Shown: positions 1 to 9,965, counted from the stretch's first letter. The stretch: 64,000 nucleotides of DNA from Verrucomicrobiota bacterium (GCA_027493615.1 JAOSKK010000034.1:62001-126000), one strand, 5' to 3'. Notes: generated by a model from the sequence alone, not told the origin. Translations and numbers: made by a program.

Positions 1-857
1 TCACCGTCATGGTGCGTGGTCGGCTGCCTTTGCCCCCCTACCTGCTGGCGCTGGCCATGAGCGCCAACCTCGGCAGCGTGGCCACGCTCGTGGGCAACCC
101 GCAGAATATGATCATCGGCCGGCTGTCCGGCCTGCCCTTCCTGCAGTTCTCCGCCGCCCTGCTCCCGGTCGCCGTGGCCGGCCTCGCCATCCAATACCTC
201 GTGCTGCGACTCGGCTTTCACCGCCTCCTCAAGAACGCCACCCTCCATCGCCCGGCGGGTCCCGCACCGCCGTTGGACCGTCGGCTTCTCGGCCTGGCCA
301 CGGGGGGGCTGGCGCTCGTGTTCGCCGGCTTTCTCGCGGGCCTGAACCTCGCCTGGACCGCCCTGGCGGGCGGCGCGCTGGTCATGGTGCTGGCCCGACG
401 CGACACCCACGAGGTGCTCAAACTGGTCGACTGGCACCTGCTCGTGTTCTTCGCCGCCCTGTTCGTCGTCGTCGAGGCCCTCAACGGCACGGGGTTGCCC
501 GACCAGATCTACGGCCCGCTCCGCGGCCTCTTCGGCGACACCGTCACCGCCCAGGCCTGGAATCTGGCGTGGTTCTCCGCCCTCGGTTCGAACGTCTTCT
601 CGAACGTCCCGTTCGTCCTCGTCGCCGGCAAGTGGATCCCCCAATTCGCCGACCCGGCCCTGATGTGGCAGGTCATGGCCCTCGCCACCACCTTCGCCGG
701 GAACCTCACCATCCTCGGTTCCGTCGCCAACCTCATCGTGGTCGAAAGCGCCCGGGGCCACTGCGAGGTCGGCTTCTGGGATTACGCCCGGTTCGGCATC
801 CCCATCACGTTCCTCACCACCGCCGTTGGCCTTGCCCTCCTGCTCGCCCTGCATTAA
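1..857 (+). CDS. Anion transporter of the ArsB/NhaD/CitMHS superfamily (5' end missing)
   Basis: The reading frame is open to the window edge, so the true start lies upstream; the first internal ATG is at 9. About 285 residues remain, nearly all hydrophobic, forming roughly seven to eight membrane helices. The segment SANLGSVATLVGNPQN near the start, and its echo TTFAGNLTILGSVANLIV near the end, are the paired half-site repeats seen in the ion transporter superfamily that includes ArsB, NhaD and the YbiR-type anion transporters. The product should be an inner-membrane secondary transporter; the substrate cannot be told from sequence. It ends with TAA and is followed by a non-coding stretch carrying a dispersed repeat. 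Confidence 0.75.
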   Translation, partial: TVMVRGRLPLPPYLLALAMSANLGSVATLVGNPQNMIIGRLSGLPFLQFSAALLPVAVAGLAIQYLVLRLGFHRLLKNATLHRPAGPAPPLDRRLLGLATGGLALVFAGFLAGLNLAWTALAGGALVMVLARRDTHEVLKLVDWHLLVFFAALFVVVEALNGTGLPDQIYGPLRGLFGDTVTAQAWNLAWFSALGSNVFSNVPFVLVAGKWIPQFADPALMWQVMALATTFAGNLTILGSVANLIVVESARGHCEVGFWDYARFGIPITFLTTAVGLALLLALH

Positions 858-869
858 GCCATACCCGTC

Positions 870-954
870 GCGCAGTCGGGACGCCGGCACCACAGGTTCA
901 CGCAGTGACGTCCTCAACCCCAATTCCCGATGTTCGAAATCTGCGGAGGATCCA
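870..954. repeat. Composite dispersed repeat, copy 1 (unit A on minus, unit B on plus)
   Basis: Unit A is a 27-bp sequence at 870-896, read on the minus strand as CCTGTGGTGCCGGC followed by GTCCCGACTGCGC. Unit B is 36 bp at 919-954 on the plus strand, beginning CCCAATTCCCGATGTTCG. The same pair, with the same polarity and a 21-22 bp gap, occurs inverted at 61972-62055. Unit B matches there at 34 of 36 positions. Unit A alone recurs at 8032 and three times inside recC. Confidence 0.85.
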
Positions 955-1074
955 GGGGTAGAGGGTTTTCTCCGCCGATTGCGAACATAGGGGATTAGAA
1001 AGGGGCGTGGGGGCGAGGAACCCCCTTCGGAGGAACGAACGCCGCGAGCCCCTCAATCGTAGGTGCCCCGGTCT

Positions 1075-2500
1075 TCACCCAGGACCCAGCGCCGGCTCCA
1101 CAATGGCTTCCCGGCCGCTGTGCCCCACGATTCGCACGCGCGTCCCCTTCTCGACCAGATCCCCCTGCGTCATCACGTCGAGAATCTCGTCGCCAAACTG
1201 GGCCTTCCCACCCGGCCGCAAGGTCGAGACCGCCACGCCTTCCCGCCCGAGCTGGCGCTGCTGCTCGGCCGCCTGCGCCGCCACGCTCTCCGTGGCGCTG
1301 GCCCGTTGGGACACCAACACCCCATAGATCGAGGTCTTCGGCAAGAACCGCGCCAGGATCGCGATCAGCACCGCCGACCCAAACGCGGCATATAGCAGGT
1401 CCGCCAGCGGAGCCCGAAGCTGCGGCAGCGTGGGCATGGCCGGCATGCCCGGATACCGATCCACCATCGCCATCACCACCGTGATCAACATCAGCAACCC
1501 GCCCGTCATCCCCAGGACAATCGTGCCGGGAAACACGAACAGCTCCAGCACCACCAGCAGCAGCCCCAGGACAAACAGCATCGGCCACTCGAGCCCCGAG
1601 AGCCCGGCGATGTAGCTGCCCAGGAAATAAACCGCGAAGGCCGACAGCCCCACGATGCCCGGCAGCCCAAACCCCGGCGTCTTGAACTCGAGATAAATGC
1701 CCGCCACGCCCAGGATCAGCCAGAGCCAGTTCAGCGCGTTCAACCAGAACGCCAACTGCTCCGCCCCCCGTCGGCTGGACGTCCACGCGTTGCGCGTTGG
1801 CAAGACCCAGCCGCGCAATCAAGGCCTCCAGGCTCTCGATGGTCCCGGCCGACAACAGCGGCTTGGGCGGATCCCCATACTCCCGCGCGGCCTCCGTATC
1901 CGTGAGCGTCAGGATGTCCCCCTTGCGGTTGATCGTGTGACCATCGATGATCAGCTCGCGGTTCTTGTCGATCATGGCCTCGATCACCTCGACGTTGTGG
2001 CCGTGACGCTCCGCCTGGCTGCGCACCAGGGCGCGCACCGCCGAGTTCATCTTGGCCTCCATCGTGTCCGGCAGCTCCTGCGCCCCGCCGCCGGGGATCA
2101 TCATGATCGGGGCCGCGGCCCCGATCACGCTCTGCGGGGCCATGTAAATCTCCTGAGTGGCCACGGCGATGAATGCCCCCGCCGAAAACGCGCGGTCGTT
2201 CACGTAAGTCGCCGTCCGCCCGCGGAACTGGCCAATGATCTTGATGATCTCCTCGGTCACATCGACCCGCCCGCCGTCGGTTTTCATGTCCAGGATCAGC
2301 GCGTCCGCCCGCGCGTCCATGGCCTGCTTGACCCCCCGCCGCACCAGATAGGTCAGCGGCGGCATGATGTTCTCGCGGATGGGCAGGACGAAGACGCGCG
2401 GTGGCGGAGCGGTCAGCTCCGCGGCCGCCTTTGCCGGCACCGCCGCCACGCCCATCAGCGCCAGCAGCAGCCACCCAAACAGGGACCCTCGCACGTTCAT
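1075..2500 (-). CDS. nfeD: NfeD-family membrane protein with ClpP-like serine protease domain (frame break)
   Basis: This is a long-form NfeD protein. It starts at 2500 with a signal peptide (MNVRGSLFGWLLLALMG). A ClpP/crotonase-fold domain follows, with the NDRAFSAGAFIAVA segment that holds the catalytic Ser and the VIGAAAPI segment. After it come four or so membrane helices (LNWLWLILGVAGIYLEF onward) and a C-terminal soluble OB-fold-like domain ending VEPALGPG. The protease half is in one frame up to about 1770; the membrane and C-terminal half (1818 down to 1075) is in another. The switch falls at a CCCCCC run near 1763, which suggests a base-count error. Members work at the membrane, usually with stomatin/flotillin partners. 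No stomatin gene is adjacent. The gene is divergent from the fragment at 2654. Confidence 0.85.
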
Positions 2501-2653
2501 GGAGCGACCTTACGACCTGGCCCCGCGCGGAGCAAGCCACCGCCGCTCCACTGCTCCACTGCCCGCGCCAGCACCCCGCTTGGCAGCCGGGGCACCCCCC
2601 TGTTACCCCTCCGACGTTCCCTGAGTCACCAGAACCCGCCGGCCTCGCAGTTC

Positions 2654-3118
2654 ATGAAGGTGGTGGCGGACAAAGCCCCCGGCACCACCGTCCTCGAGGT
2701 GCTCGATGGCGCCGAGGACCGGGCCTGCTTCGCAGTCGCCGAAAAGGGCGCTGCCCTCGCCGACGGCCGCGTGGCCTCGGCCCGCATGGTCCCTCTCTTC
2801 ACCAACGAGAACGGCTCGGGCGGTTCGCGGCGCGTGTTTCTGGCGCTCACCGGCTGGGGCCGACTGCTGTTCGTGCGCGCCGCGCAGTGGGCCCTGGGCG
2901 AGGAACTTGAACCTTATGAAGCCCTGCGCATCACCGACGTCACGCCCGCCGAAGGGCGCGAGGTCACCCTCTCCTGGGCGCCCGGCGCGGCCAGCAAAGG
3001 ATGCCCAGGGTTCGCCAATTCCCGGCAAGCCCCCGGGCCGGAGCGTGGTAGGCTGTCCGCGGTTGGGACGCCTCGGGCCATACCCGCGCGAGGCCGCCTC
3101 CTCACCGCCTTTGCATGA
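2654..3118 (+). pseudogene. C-terminal fragment of an unrecognised secreted-type protein
   Basis: An open frame of about 154 codons starts abruptly at an ATG with no clear ribosome site and no N-terminal domain. The sequence around LFVRAAQWALGEELEP resembles the C-terminal end of ThuA-like or other secreted verrucomicrobial proteins, and ITDVTPAEGREVTLSW looks like the start of a beta-sandwich tail that then breaks off into low-complexity sequence. I read it as the remains of a larger gene whose 5' part is lost. The last four bases overlap the hoxE start. It is not recognised with certainty. Confidence 0.35.
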
Positions 3119-3651
3119 GCAACGTTGCCGTGTCGCCGCCCGCCTCCAAGCCCCGCGCGCCGCTCGCCCACCCGAGCGGCGACAAGCGCTTCAAGATGCT
3201 CGAGGTGTTCATGAAGCGCCAGCAGCAGCGCCACGACGCGCTCATCGAGGTGCTGCACAAGGCGCAGGAGCTCTTCGGCTTCCTCGACACCGACCTGCTG
3301 CTCTTCGTGGCGCACGGCCTCCGCCTCCCGCCCAGCCGCGTCTACGGCGTCGCCACCTTCTACCACTTCTTCAAACTCAAACCCCAAGGCGCCCACACCT
3401 GCGTGGTCTGCATGGGCACCGCCTGCTATGTCAAGGGCGCCCAGCAGGTCGTCGAAGCCCTCGAACAGGCGGCCCACATCCGGGCGGGCGAGACGACGCC
3501 GGACGGCCGCTTCTCCCTCATGACCGCCCGCTGCATCGGCGCCTGCGGCATCGCGCCGGCCGTCGTCTACGACGATGCGGTCGCCGCCCGCCAAACCCCG
3601 GCCAGCGCCGTCGAACGCGTGAAAGGATGGCTCGACCATGGTCCTCGCTGA
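3115..3651 (+). CDS. hoxE: NAD-coupled [NiFe] hydrogenase, HoxE / NuoE-like [2Fe-2S] subunit
   Basis: The 178-residue product is a thioredoxin-like [2Fe-2S] protein of the NuoE/HoxE family. The four ligand cysteines lie in VVCMGTACYVKG and ARCIGACGIAPAVV. The middle section RVYGVATFYHFFKLKP is typical of the family. HoxE belongs to the diaphorase module of group 3d bidirectional hydrogenases, passing electrons between NAD(P)H and the NiFe site in the cytoplasm. It is the first gene of hoxEFUYH, and its 3' end overlaps hoxF by 14 bases, which indicates translational coupling. The frame is intact. Confidence 0.93.
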   Translation: MSNVAVSPPASKPRAPLAHPSGDKRFKMLEVFMKRQQQRHDALIEVLHKAQELFGFLDTDLLLFVAHGLRLPPSRVYGVATFYHFFKLKPQGAHTCVVCMGTACYVKGAQQVVEALEQAAHIRAGETTPDGRFSLMTARCIGACGIAPAVVYDDAVAARQTPASAVERVKGWLDHGPR

Positions 3652-5274
3652 ACTCATCGCCATCAAGGAGCGGGAACTCGCCGCGCGCAAGCCGGTGGTG
3701 ATCACCTGCTGCCTCGCCGCCGGCTGTCTGTCCTCCGCCGGCCAGGCCGTCAAGGAAGCCCTCGACCAGGCCGTCAAAGCCGCCGGGCTCGACGCCGAGG
3801 TCGAGGTGCGCGGCGTCGGGTGCATGCGCCTCTGTTGCGAAGGCCCCCTCGTCTTCATCGACCCGCCCGGCACGCTCTTCCAACAGGTGAAGCCGGAGGA
3901 CGCCGTCTCGCTGGTCGGCACCCTCCAGGGCGGCACCACGCACGTCGCCCGCGGCGAGCCGAACCACCCGTTCTTCGCGCGGCAACTGTCCATCGTCCTC
4001 GAGAACAGCGGCTTCATGGACCCCGAACGCATCGAGGCCTACATCGCCCGCGACGGCTACCTGGCCGTGCGCAACGTCCTGCGTGAGATGTCCCCCGCCG
4101 AGGTCGTCAGCGAGATCACCCGCAGCGGCCTCCGCGGCCGCGGCGGCGCCGGCTACCCGACCGGTCTCAAGTGGTCCACCGTGGCCAAGACGTCGAGCGC
4201 GAAGAAGTACGTCATCTGCAACGCCGACGAAGGGGACCCGGGCGCGTTCATGGACCGGAGCGTCCTCGAGAGCGACCCGCACCGGGTCATCGAAGGCATG
4301 ATCATCGCCGCCTACGCCGTGGGCGCCGACCAGGGCTACATCTACGTGCGCGCCGAGTATCCCCTGGCCATCAGCCGCCTGCAGACCGCCATCCGGCAGG
4401 CCAAGCAACACGGGCTCCTCGGCAGCGGCGTCTTCGAGTCCCCGTTCAACTTCAACCTCGACATCCGCATCGGCGCCGGCGCGTTCGTCTGCGGCGAGGA
4501 GACCGCCCTCATGGCCTCGGTGGAAGGCCGGCGCGGCTAACCCCGTCCCCGCCCGCCCTTCCCCGCCGAAAGCGGCTTGTTCGGCCAACCCACCCTGATC
4601 AACAACGTCGAGACCTTCGCCTGCGTGCCCGCCATCCTCCGGCGCGGCGCAGAGTGGTTCGCCGCCATCGGCACCGAGCGGAGCAAGGGCACGAAGGTGT
4701 TCGCCCTCGCCGGCAAGGTGAAGCACACCGGCCTGATCGAGGTGCCCATGGGCATGACCCTCCGCGAGATCGTCGAGGACATGGGCGGCGGCGTGCCCGA
4801 CGGCGGCCAGATCAAGGCCGTCCAGACCGGCGGCCCTTCGGGCGGCTGCATCCCGGCGGCGCACCTCGACACCCCGGTGGATTACGAGTCCCTCGGCCGG
4901 CTAGGTTCCATCATGGGCTCCGGCGGCATGATCGTCATGGATCAGCAGGACAACATGGTGGACGTCGCCCGGTTCTTCATGGAGTTCTGCCGGGACGAAT
5001 CCTGCGGCAAATGCGTGCCCTGCCGCGCCGGCACAGTTCAGATGCACGACCTGCTCTGCCGGTTGCTCGCCCGTCAAGCCACCGCCCGCGACCTGGCCAA
5101 GCTCGAGGAACTCTGCGACCTGGTCCGCAACACCAGCCTCTGCGGCCTGGGCATCACCGCCCCCAACCCCGTCCTGAGCACCCTGCGGTTCTTCCGCCAG
5201 GAATACCTCGACCTCCTCGCCCCCGAGCCGTGGAAGCCGGCCACCCCGCCCGCCCCCTCACCGGCCTCGGCTGA
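3638..5274 (+). CDS. hoxF: Hydrogenase diaphorase HoxF (NuoF-like), interrupted by an in-frame TAA
   Basis: HoxF binds FMN, NAD(H) and Fe-S clusters. The first part (3638-4540) has an N-terminal [2Fe-2S] thioredoxin-like region (CCLAAGC ... GVGCMRLCC), then the NuoF core with GRGGAGYPTGLKW and CNADEGDPGAFMDR. A TAA stands at 4538-4540, immediately before PRPRPPFPAESGLFGQPTL. Reading resumes in the same frame and carries the [4Fe-4S] motif ESCGKCVPCRAGT and the end LCGLGITAPNPVLSTLRFF. In this frame no stop occurs before 5431, inside hoxU, so the natural end is probably near 5274, with another small frame error in the C-rich tail. Whether the stop is real decides if the hydrogenase can couple to NAD. 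Confidence 0.88.
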
Positions 5275-5307
5275 CACCCGACCGCAACCTCCCCACCCCG
5301 CCTCCCC

Positions 5308-6024
5308 ATGGCTGCCAAAGTCTTCACCATCGACGGTCAGGAAATCAGCGCCACCGAAGGGCAGAGCGTCCTCGAGGCCGCCCACGAGGCGGGCATCCGC
5401 ATCCCCACCCTCTGCCACCTGGAGGGCGTGATGGACGTCGGCGCCTGCCGCCTCTGCCTGGTCGAAATCGCCGGGAGCAACAAGCTGGTGCCCGCCTGCA
5501 CCACCCAGGTGGCCGACGGCATGGTGGTCGCCACCACGAGCGAGCGGCTGCAGCGCTACCGCCGCCTCCTGCTTGAACTCCTCTTCGCCGAACGCAACCA
5601 CGTCTGCGCCGTCTGCGTTTCCAACGGCCACTGCGAGCTCCAGGCCCTGGCCACGAACCTCGGCATGGACCACGTGAGCTTCCCCTACACGTTCCCCAAG
5701 CTCGAGGTGGACCTCACCCACCGCCTCTTCGGCATGGACCACAATCGCTGCGTGCTCTGCGGCCGCTGCGTGCGCGTCTGCTGGTACGTCGAAGGCGCTG
5801 CCACCAAGAACTTCTCGGGCCGCGGCGCCGGCTCACGCATCATCAGCGACCTCAACCAGCCCTGGGGCGAATCCCGCACCTGCACCGCCTGCGGCAAGTG
5901 CGTCCACGCCTGCCCCACCGGCGCCTTGTTCGAGAAAGGCACAACCGTGGGCGAAATGCAGAAGGACCGGGGCAAACTCGAGTACATCGTCACCGCGCGG
6001 GAGAAGAAGCAATGGATCGTCTGA
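5308..6024 (+). CDS. hoxU: Hydrogenase Fe-S subunit HoxU (NuoG N-terminal-like)
   Basis: A 238-residue intact protein. Residues 1-80 form a [2Fe-2S] ferredoxin fold (LCHLEGVMDVGACRLC and a later Cys). Next comes the His-Cys3 [4Fe-4S] site HVCAVCVSNGHC, then two ferredoxin-type [4Fe-4S] motifs, CVLCGRCVRVC and CTACGKCVHACPTGAL. HoxU wires HoxF to the hydrogenase dimer HoxYH. The start ATG at 5308 gives the expected length; 13 bases at the 3' end overlap hoxY. Confidence 0.94.
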   Translation: MAAKVFTIDGQEISATEGQSVLEAAHEAGIRIPTLCHLEGVMDVGACRLCLVEIAGSNKLVPACTTQVADGMVVATTSERLQRYRRLLLELLFAERNHVCAVCVSNGHCELQALATNLGMDHVSFPYTFPKLEVDLTHRLFGMDHNRCVLCGRCVRVCWYVEGAATKNFSGRGAGSRIISDLNQPWGESRTCTACGKCVHACPTGALFEKGTTVGEMQKDRGKLEYIVTAREKKQWIV

Positions 6025-6554
6025 AAATCGCGACCGTCTGGCTCGGCGGCTGTTCCGGCTGCCACATGTCCCTGCTCGATCTCGACGAGTGGTTGTTCGA
6101 GCTGGCCAAGGTGGCCGACGTCGTCTACGGCCCCCTCGTCGACACCAAGGAATACCCCGCCGCCGCGGATGTCTGCCTCGTCGAGGGCGCCGTCGCCAAC
6201 ACGGAGCACGTCGAGTTGATGCATCAGATCCGGCAACGCACCCGCGTGCTCGTGGCCTTCGGCGACTGCGCCGTCACCGGCAACGTCACCGCCCTCCGCA
6301 ACCCGCTCGGCAGCGCTGCCCCCGTCCTCGAACGCGCCTACCTCGACCCCGCCAACCTCCGCCCCGCCCTGCCCCACGAACCCGGCGTCGTGCCCCCGCT
6401 CCTCGACCGCGTCCTGCCTCTTCAGGAAGCCGTGCCCGTGGACTTTTATCTGCCGGGCTGCCCGCCGCCCGCCGACCGCATCAAGGCCTTCCTGCAGGAA
6501 CTGCTCGCCGGCAAGGCCCCGCACCTCACCGGCGCCAACCTCCGCTTCGGCTAG
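6012..6554 (+). CDS. hoxY: [NiFe] hydrogenase small subunit HoxY
   Basis: About 180 residues. The proximal [4Fe-4S] ligands are in WLGGCSGCHMSLLD, FGDCAVTGN and LPGCPPPADR. Length and the absence of a Tat signal fit the short cytoplasmic small subunits of group 3 hydrogenases. The ATG at 6012 lies inside the hoxU 3' end and gives MDRLKIATVWLGG, the usual HoxY N-terminus. An intact frame ends 27 bases before hoxH. Confidence 0.94.
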   Translation: MDRLKIATVWLGGCSGCHMSLLDLDEWLFELAKVADVVYGPLVDTKEYPAAADVCLVEGAVANTEHVELMHQIRQRTRVLVAFGDCAVTGNVTALRNPLGSAAPVLERAYLDPANLRPALPHEPGVVPPLLDRVLPLQEAVPVDFYLPGCPPPADRIKAFLQELLAGKAPHLTGANLRFG

Positions 6555-6581
6555 CACGCCGCGCCCCCGACCCTCCCTGCC

Positions 6582-8005
6582 ATGCCCCAATGGATTAAAA
6601 TCGACCCGGTCACCCGCATCGAAGGGCACGCGAAGATCACGCTGCAGCTCGATGACAACGGCCACGTCTCCGACGCCCGCTTCCACGTCGTCGAGTTCCG
6701 CGGCTTCGAGAAGTTCTGCGAAGGCCGGCCCTTCACCGAGATGCCCGGCATCACCCCGCGCGTCTGCGGCATCTGCCCCGTCAGCCACGTGCTCGCCTCT
6801 GCCAAGGCCGGCGATGCCCTCCTCGCCGTCGACATCCCGCCCGCCGCCCGCAAGCTGCGCCGGCTGATGAACCTCGGCCAGATCCTCCAGTCCCACGCCC
6901 TCAGCTTCTTCCACCTCAGCGCCCCCGACCTCCTCCTCGGCTGGGAAACCCCGCCGGTCAACGGAACGTCTTCGGGCTGATGGCCGCCGATCCCGACCTC
7001 GCCCGCCGCGGCATCCGCCTCCGCCAGTTCGGCCAGGAGGTCATCGAGATCCTCGGCGGCCGCAAAATCCATCCCGCCTGGGCGGTCCCCGGCGGCGTGC
7101 GCGAGCCCCTGACCGACGCCGGCCGCACCCGGATCCGCACCGCGATTCCCGAGGCCAAGGCCACGGCCAGCCATGCCCTCGACAAGTTCCGCGCCCTGCT
7201 CGACAAGTTCGAAACCGAGACGCAGGTGTTCGGCAATTTCCCCAGCCTCTTCCTCGGCCTCATCGCCCCGGACGGTTCCTGGGAACACTACGACGGCCAA
7301 CTCCGCGTCATGGACGCCGGGGGCAACATCCTCGCCGACCGCGTGGACCCCGTCCGCTATCTCGACATCATCGGGGAAGCCGTCGAGACCACCTCCTACC
7401 TCAAGTCCCCCTATTACCGGCCCATGGGCTATCCCGCCGGCCTCTATCGGGTCGGGCCGCTGGCGCGACTGAACCTTTGCCGCCGCATGGGTACGCCCCT
7501 CGCCGATGCCGAGCTCGAGCGGTTCAAGTCCCTGGGTTGGGGCGCCGTCACGTCCTCGTTCCTTTACCACTACGCGCGGTTGATCGAGATTCTTGCCTGC
7601 GTCGAGCACATCGAACGGCTCCTGGACGAACCGGACATCCTCTCCGACCACCTGCGCGCCGATGCCGGCATCAACCAGCGCCGGGGCGTCGGTGCCAGCG
7701 AAGCCCCGCGCGGGACCTTGTTCCACGACTACGAGGTGGACCGCAACGGCCTCATCACCCGGGTGAACCTCATCATCGCCACCGGCCAGAACAACCTGGC
7801 CATGAACCGCACCATCGCGCAGATCGCCCGGCACTACATCCAGGGACCCTCCATCCCCGAACCCCTCCTCAACCGCGTCGAGGCCGGCATCCGCGCCTAC
7901 GACCCCTGCTTGAGCTGCTCGACCCACGCCGCCGGCGTCCCCGCGCTCCACATCCAACTCCTGGCCCCCGACGGCCGCGTCCTGGACGAACGCCGCCGGG
8001 AATAG
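6582..8005 (+). CDS. hoxH: [NiFe] hydrogenase large subunit HoxH (one frame break)
   Basis: The catalytic subunit. The N-terminal NiFe ligands sit in RVCGICPVSH and the C-terminal ligands in DPCLSCSTHA, followed by a short extension (AGVPALHIQLLAPDG and on) of the kind removed by a HoxW-type protease after the final His. The first frame runs 6582-6980 and the second continues at 6962, where RNVFGLMAADPD joins the preceding part. A single missing base after 6961 would restore it. All cofactor ligands are present, so the gene is probably functional if the break is an error. No hoxW or hyp maturation genes are in the window. Confidence 0.92.
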
Positions 8006-8846
8006 TCCGGCGCGCTGGAGCTTTCGATGAACCTGTGGTGCGGGCGTCCCGCCTGCACCCTCCGCGGTTCATGGCCCGTGAGCCGGTCCGGCTGGAGCAG
8101 GACGCTTCCCTTGAGCTTTGAGCTTCGGACGGTTTGCTCCGCGGCACGAGGCCCCCAACCGCACCGCCCGCCTCACGCGCCCGACCCACTGCCCGCCCGC
8201 GCCCCCGCGCCTCGCGCATGGCAGCGACATAGCGGCCGGCCAGTTCCGTGAGCCCCGCCCAATCCTTCCGCTCCAGCCGCTCCGCGGAAATCAGCGACGA
8301 ACCCACGCCCACCGCCGGACACCCCGCGCGCACAAAGTCCGCCAGCGTCGTCAGGTCCACCCCGCCGGTCGGGACGAGCCGCAGGTGAGGCAAGGGCCCG
8401 CGGATCGCCTTCAGGTAGCGCGCCCCCAAACCGTCGGCGGGGAAGATCTTCACAAAATCCGCGCCGGCCTCGTGAGCGGCCTGCGCCTCCGTCGGTGTGT
8501 ACGCGCCCAGCATGACCGGTCGTCCGGCCCCGTGCGCCAGGGGCACCAGTTCCGGGCGCAGAACCGGGCTCACGAGGAACTCCGCCCCCGCCGCCAGCGC
8601 CGCCTTGCCCTGCGTCACATTCACCACGCTCCCCGCGCCCATCACGGCCCTGGAAGCAAAGCCGCGGACGGCCACCCCCAGCGCCTCCAGGGCGCCCGGC
8701 GTCGTCAGGGTGATCTCGATCGCCACCACCCCGCCGGCCAGCAGGGCTTCCACCAGCGGTTCGACGTCCAGCGGACGGCCCGCGCGAACGACTGCGACAA
8801 TGCCCGGCACGGTCAGCGCCCGGACGATGCTCTCGCGGTCGCGCAT
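7869..8846 (-). CDS. KDPG/KHG-type bifunctional aldolase (run-on C-terminus)
   Basis: The first 210 or so residues (8846 down to about 8210) are a complete class I TIM-barrel aldolase of the Eda family. GIVAVVRAG is the first strand, EITLTTPGALEAL carries the catalytic Glu, DFVKIFPAD the Schiff-base Lys, and VPTGGVDL the phosphate-binding end. These enzymes split 2-keto-3-deoxy-6-phosphogluconate or related sugars to pyruvate and an aldehyde. Beyond about 8200 the frame runs through low-complexity sequence and the dispersed repeat into the hoxH 3' end on the other strand, so the real stop is probably near 8170 with a frame error. It lies 9 bases downstream of the sugar kinase, so the two are likely cotranscribed. 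Confidence 0.82.
   Translation of the reverse strand: MRDRESIVRALTVPGIVAVVRAGRPLDVEPLVEALLAGGVVAIEITLTTPGALEALGVAVRGFASRAVMGAGSVVNVTQGKAALAAGAEFLVSPVLRPELVPLAHGAGRPVMLGAYTPTEAQAAHEAGADFVKIFPADGLGARYLKAIRGPLPHLRLVPTGGVDLTTLADFVRAGCPAVGVGSSLISAERLERKDWAGLTELAGRYVAAMREARGRGRAVGRAREAGGAVGGLVPRSKPSEAQSSREASCSSRTGSRAMNRGGCRRDARTTGSSKAPARRTIPGGVRPGRGRRGPGVGCGARGRRRRGSSSSSRGRRRGCRPRRG
8032..8058 (+). repeat. Dispersed repeat unit A, solo copy
   Basis: The 27-bp unit CCTGTGGTGCGGGC + GTCCCGCCTGCAC lies between hoxH and the convergent aldolase gene. It is identical to the copy at 62029-62055. No unit B is next to it. Confidence 0.85.
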
Positions 8847-8855
8847 GGAGGACCT

Positions 8856-9965
8856 TCAGATGGCGTCCACGCACCGCTGCATGGCCTCTTCCTGTTCCAT
8901 GATTGATTGCACCAGCTTGAACTGCGTGCGGCACCGATCGAGGTTGTGCTGCGGACGATGGACGCGGAAGTACACGTCGCCGCTCAGATAGTCCGTCAGG
9001 AACCGGATGCCAATCGTGTACGTGATGAGACGCCCGGCAAACGCCAGCAGCGACTTCTCCGCCGGCTTGAGAAAGCTCCGGGTCGCCTCGACGTAGCCCC
9101 GGGCCAGCGCCTCGAACATCGGCATCTGCATCGAGACCTTCGACAGGTCCTCCTCGTCCTCCAGCGTCGGGCTGGTCGTCGTGCGCACCATGTCGCCGAA
9201 GTCATAATGCACCAGCCCCGGCATGACCGTGTCGAGGTCCACCACGCACATGGCCCGGCCCGTCTCCCAGTCGAGCATGACGTTGTTGAACTTCGTGTCG
9301 TTGTGGGTGACACGCTCGGGTATCTCCCCGCGCGCCTGCGCATCCAGCAACGTGCCGATCCAGGCCTCCTGGGCCAGGGCGAACTCGATCTCCTTCCGGG
9401 CGCTGGCGGCCCGCAGGTGATGGTCCTCCTCAAGCGCCTGCCGAAGCGCGGCGAAGCGCTTCCGCGTGTTGTGAAAGTCCGGAATGGTCTCGTGCAGGCG
9501 TTCTCCTGGCAGATCGGCCAGCAGGCTCTGGAATTCGCCGAAGGCCCGTCCCGCCTCGTAAGCCTGGGTCGGATTCTGCACCGCCTCGAACGACTGCACC
9601 TTCTCCACGAACACGAAGGTACGCCAGACATCGCCGTTCCCATCCGAGTAGAACGACCGGCCATCGTGGGTGGGCACGACGGTGAGCGCCCGCCGGGTGC
9701 GCTGGCGTGCGCCGCTTTCCGCCAGCTTCTTCTGCAGGTGGGTCGTCACCCGCATGGCGTTCTCCATCACCTTCTCCGGCTCGCGGAACACGCCCTGATT
9801 GATCTTCTGGTGGATGTACCGCACCAGCACGCCACCCTGATCGTATGTGGCCGTGTACGTCTCGTTGATGTGACCGATCTTGCAGGGCTCCGCATGCAGG
9901 ATCTGGCCGTAGATGCGGAACTGCTGCGAGATGTGCTGCAGGTGTTGTTCGCGGTAGAGCGGCAT
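8856..9965 (-). CDS. Aminoglycoside-phosphotransferase-fold sugar kinase (NahK-like)
   Basis: A 369-residue intact protein of the APH/choline-kinase fold. The catalytic loop is THNDTKFNNVMLD and the metal-binding segment DLDTVMPGLVHYDFGDMVR. This exact style is seen in N-acetylhexosamine 1-kinases (NahK) and relatives that phosphorylate sugars released from glycans. The ATG at 9965 gives MPLYREQHLQH. The gene is followed after 9 bases by the aldolase. With the upstream esterase and glycosidase genes it suggests sugar salvage. Substrate is not determined. Confidence 0.8.
   Translation of the reverse strand: MPLYREQHLQHISQQFRIYGQILHAEPCKIGHINETYTATYDQGGVLVRYIHQKINQGVFREPEKVMENAMRVTTHLQKKLAESGARQRTRRALTVVPTHDGRSFYSDGNGDVWRTFVFVEKVQSFEAVQNPTQAYEAGRAFGEFQSLLADLPGERLHETIPDFHNTRKRFAALRQALEEDHHLRAASARKEIEFALAQEAWIGTLLDAQARGEIPERVTHNDTKFNNVMLDWETGRAMCVVDLDTVMPGLVHYDFGDMVRTTTSPTLEDEEDLSKVSMQMPMFEALARGYVEATRSFLKPAEKSLLAFAGRLITYTIGIRFLTDYLSGDVYFRVHRPQHNLDRCRTQFKLVQSIMEQEEAMQRCVDAI

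Noticed and set aside
995..2500. A single 501-residue protein on the minus strand
   Set aside because: Only the first 250 residues are NfeD-like; the rest is an artefact of a frame change near 1770, and the true C-terminal half lies in another frame ending at 1075.
4538..4540. Programmed recoding (selenocysteine-type) in hoxF
   Set aside because: The codon is TAA, not TGA or TAG, and no known recoding uses it here; error or nonsense mutation is simpler.
7869..8210. C-terminal extension domain of the aldolase
   Set aside because: The extension is low-complexity, crosses a dispersed repeat and overlaps the hoxH end; it is most likely run-on after a frame error.
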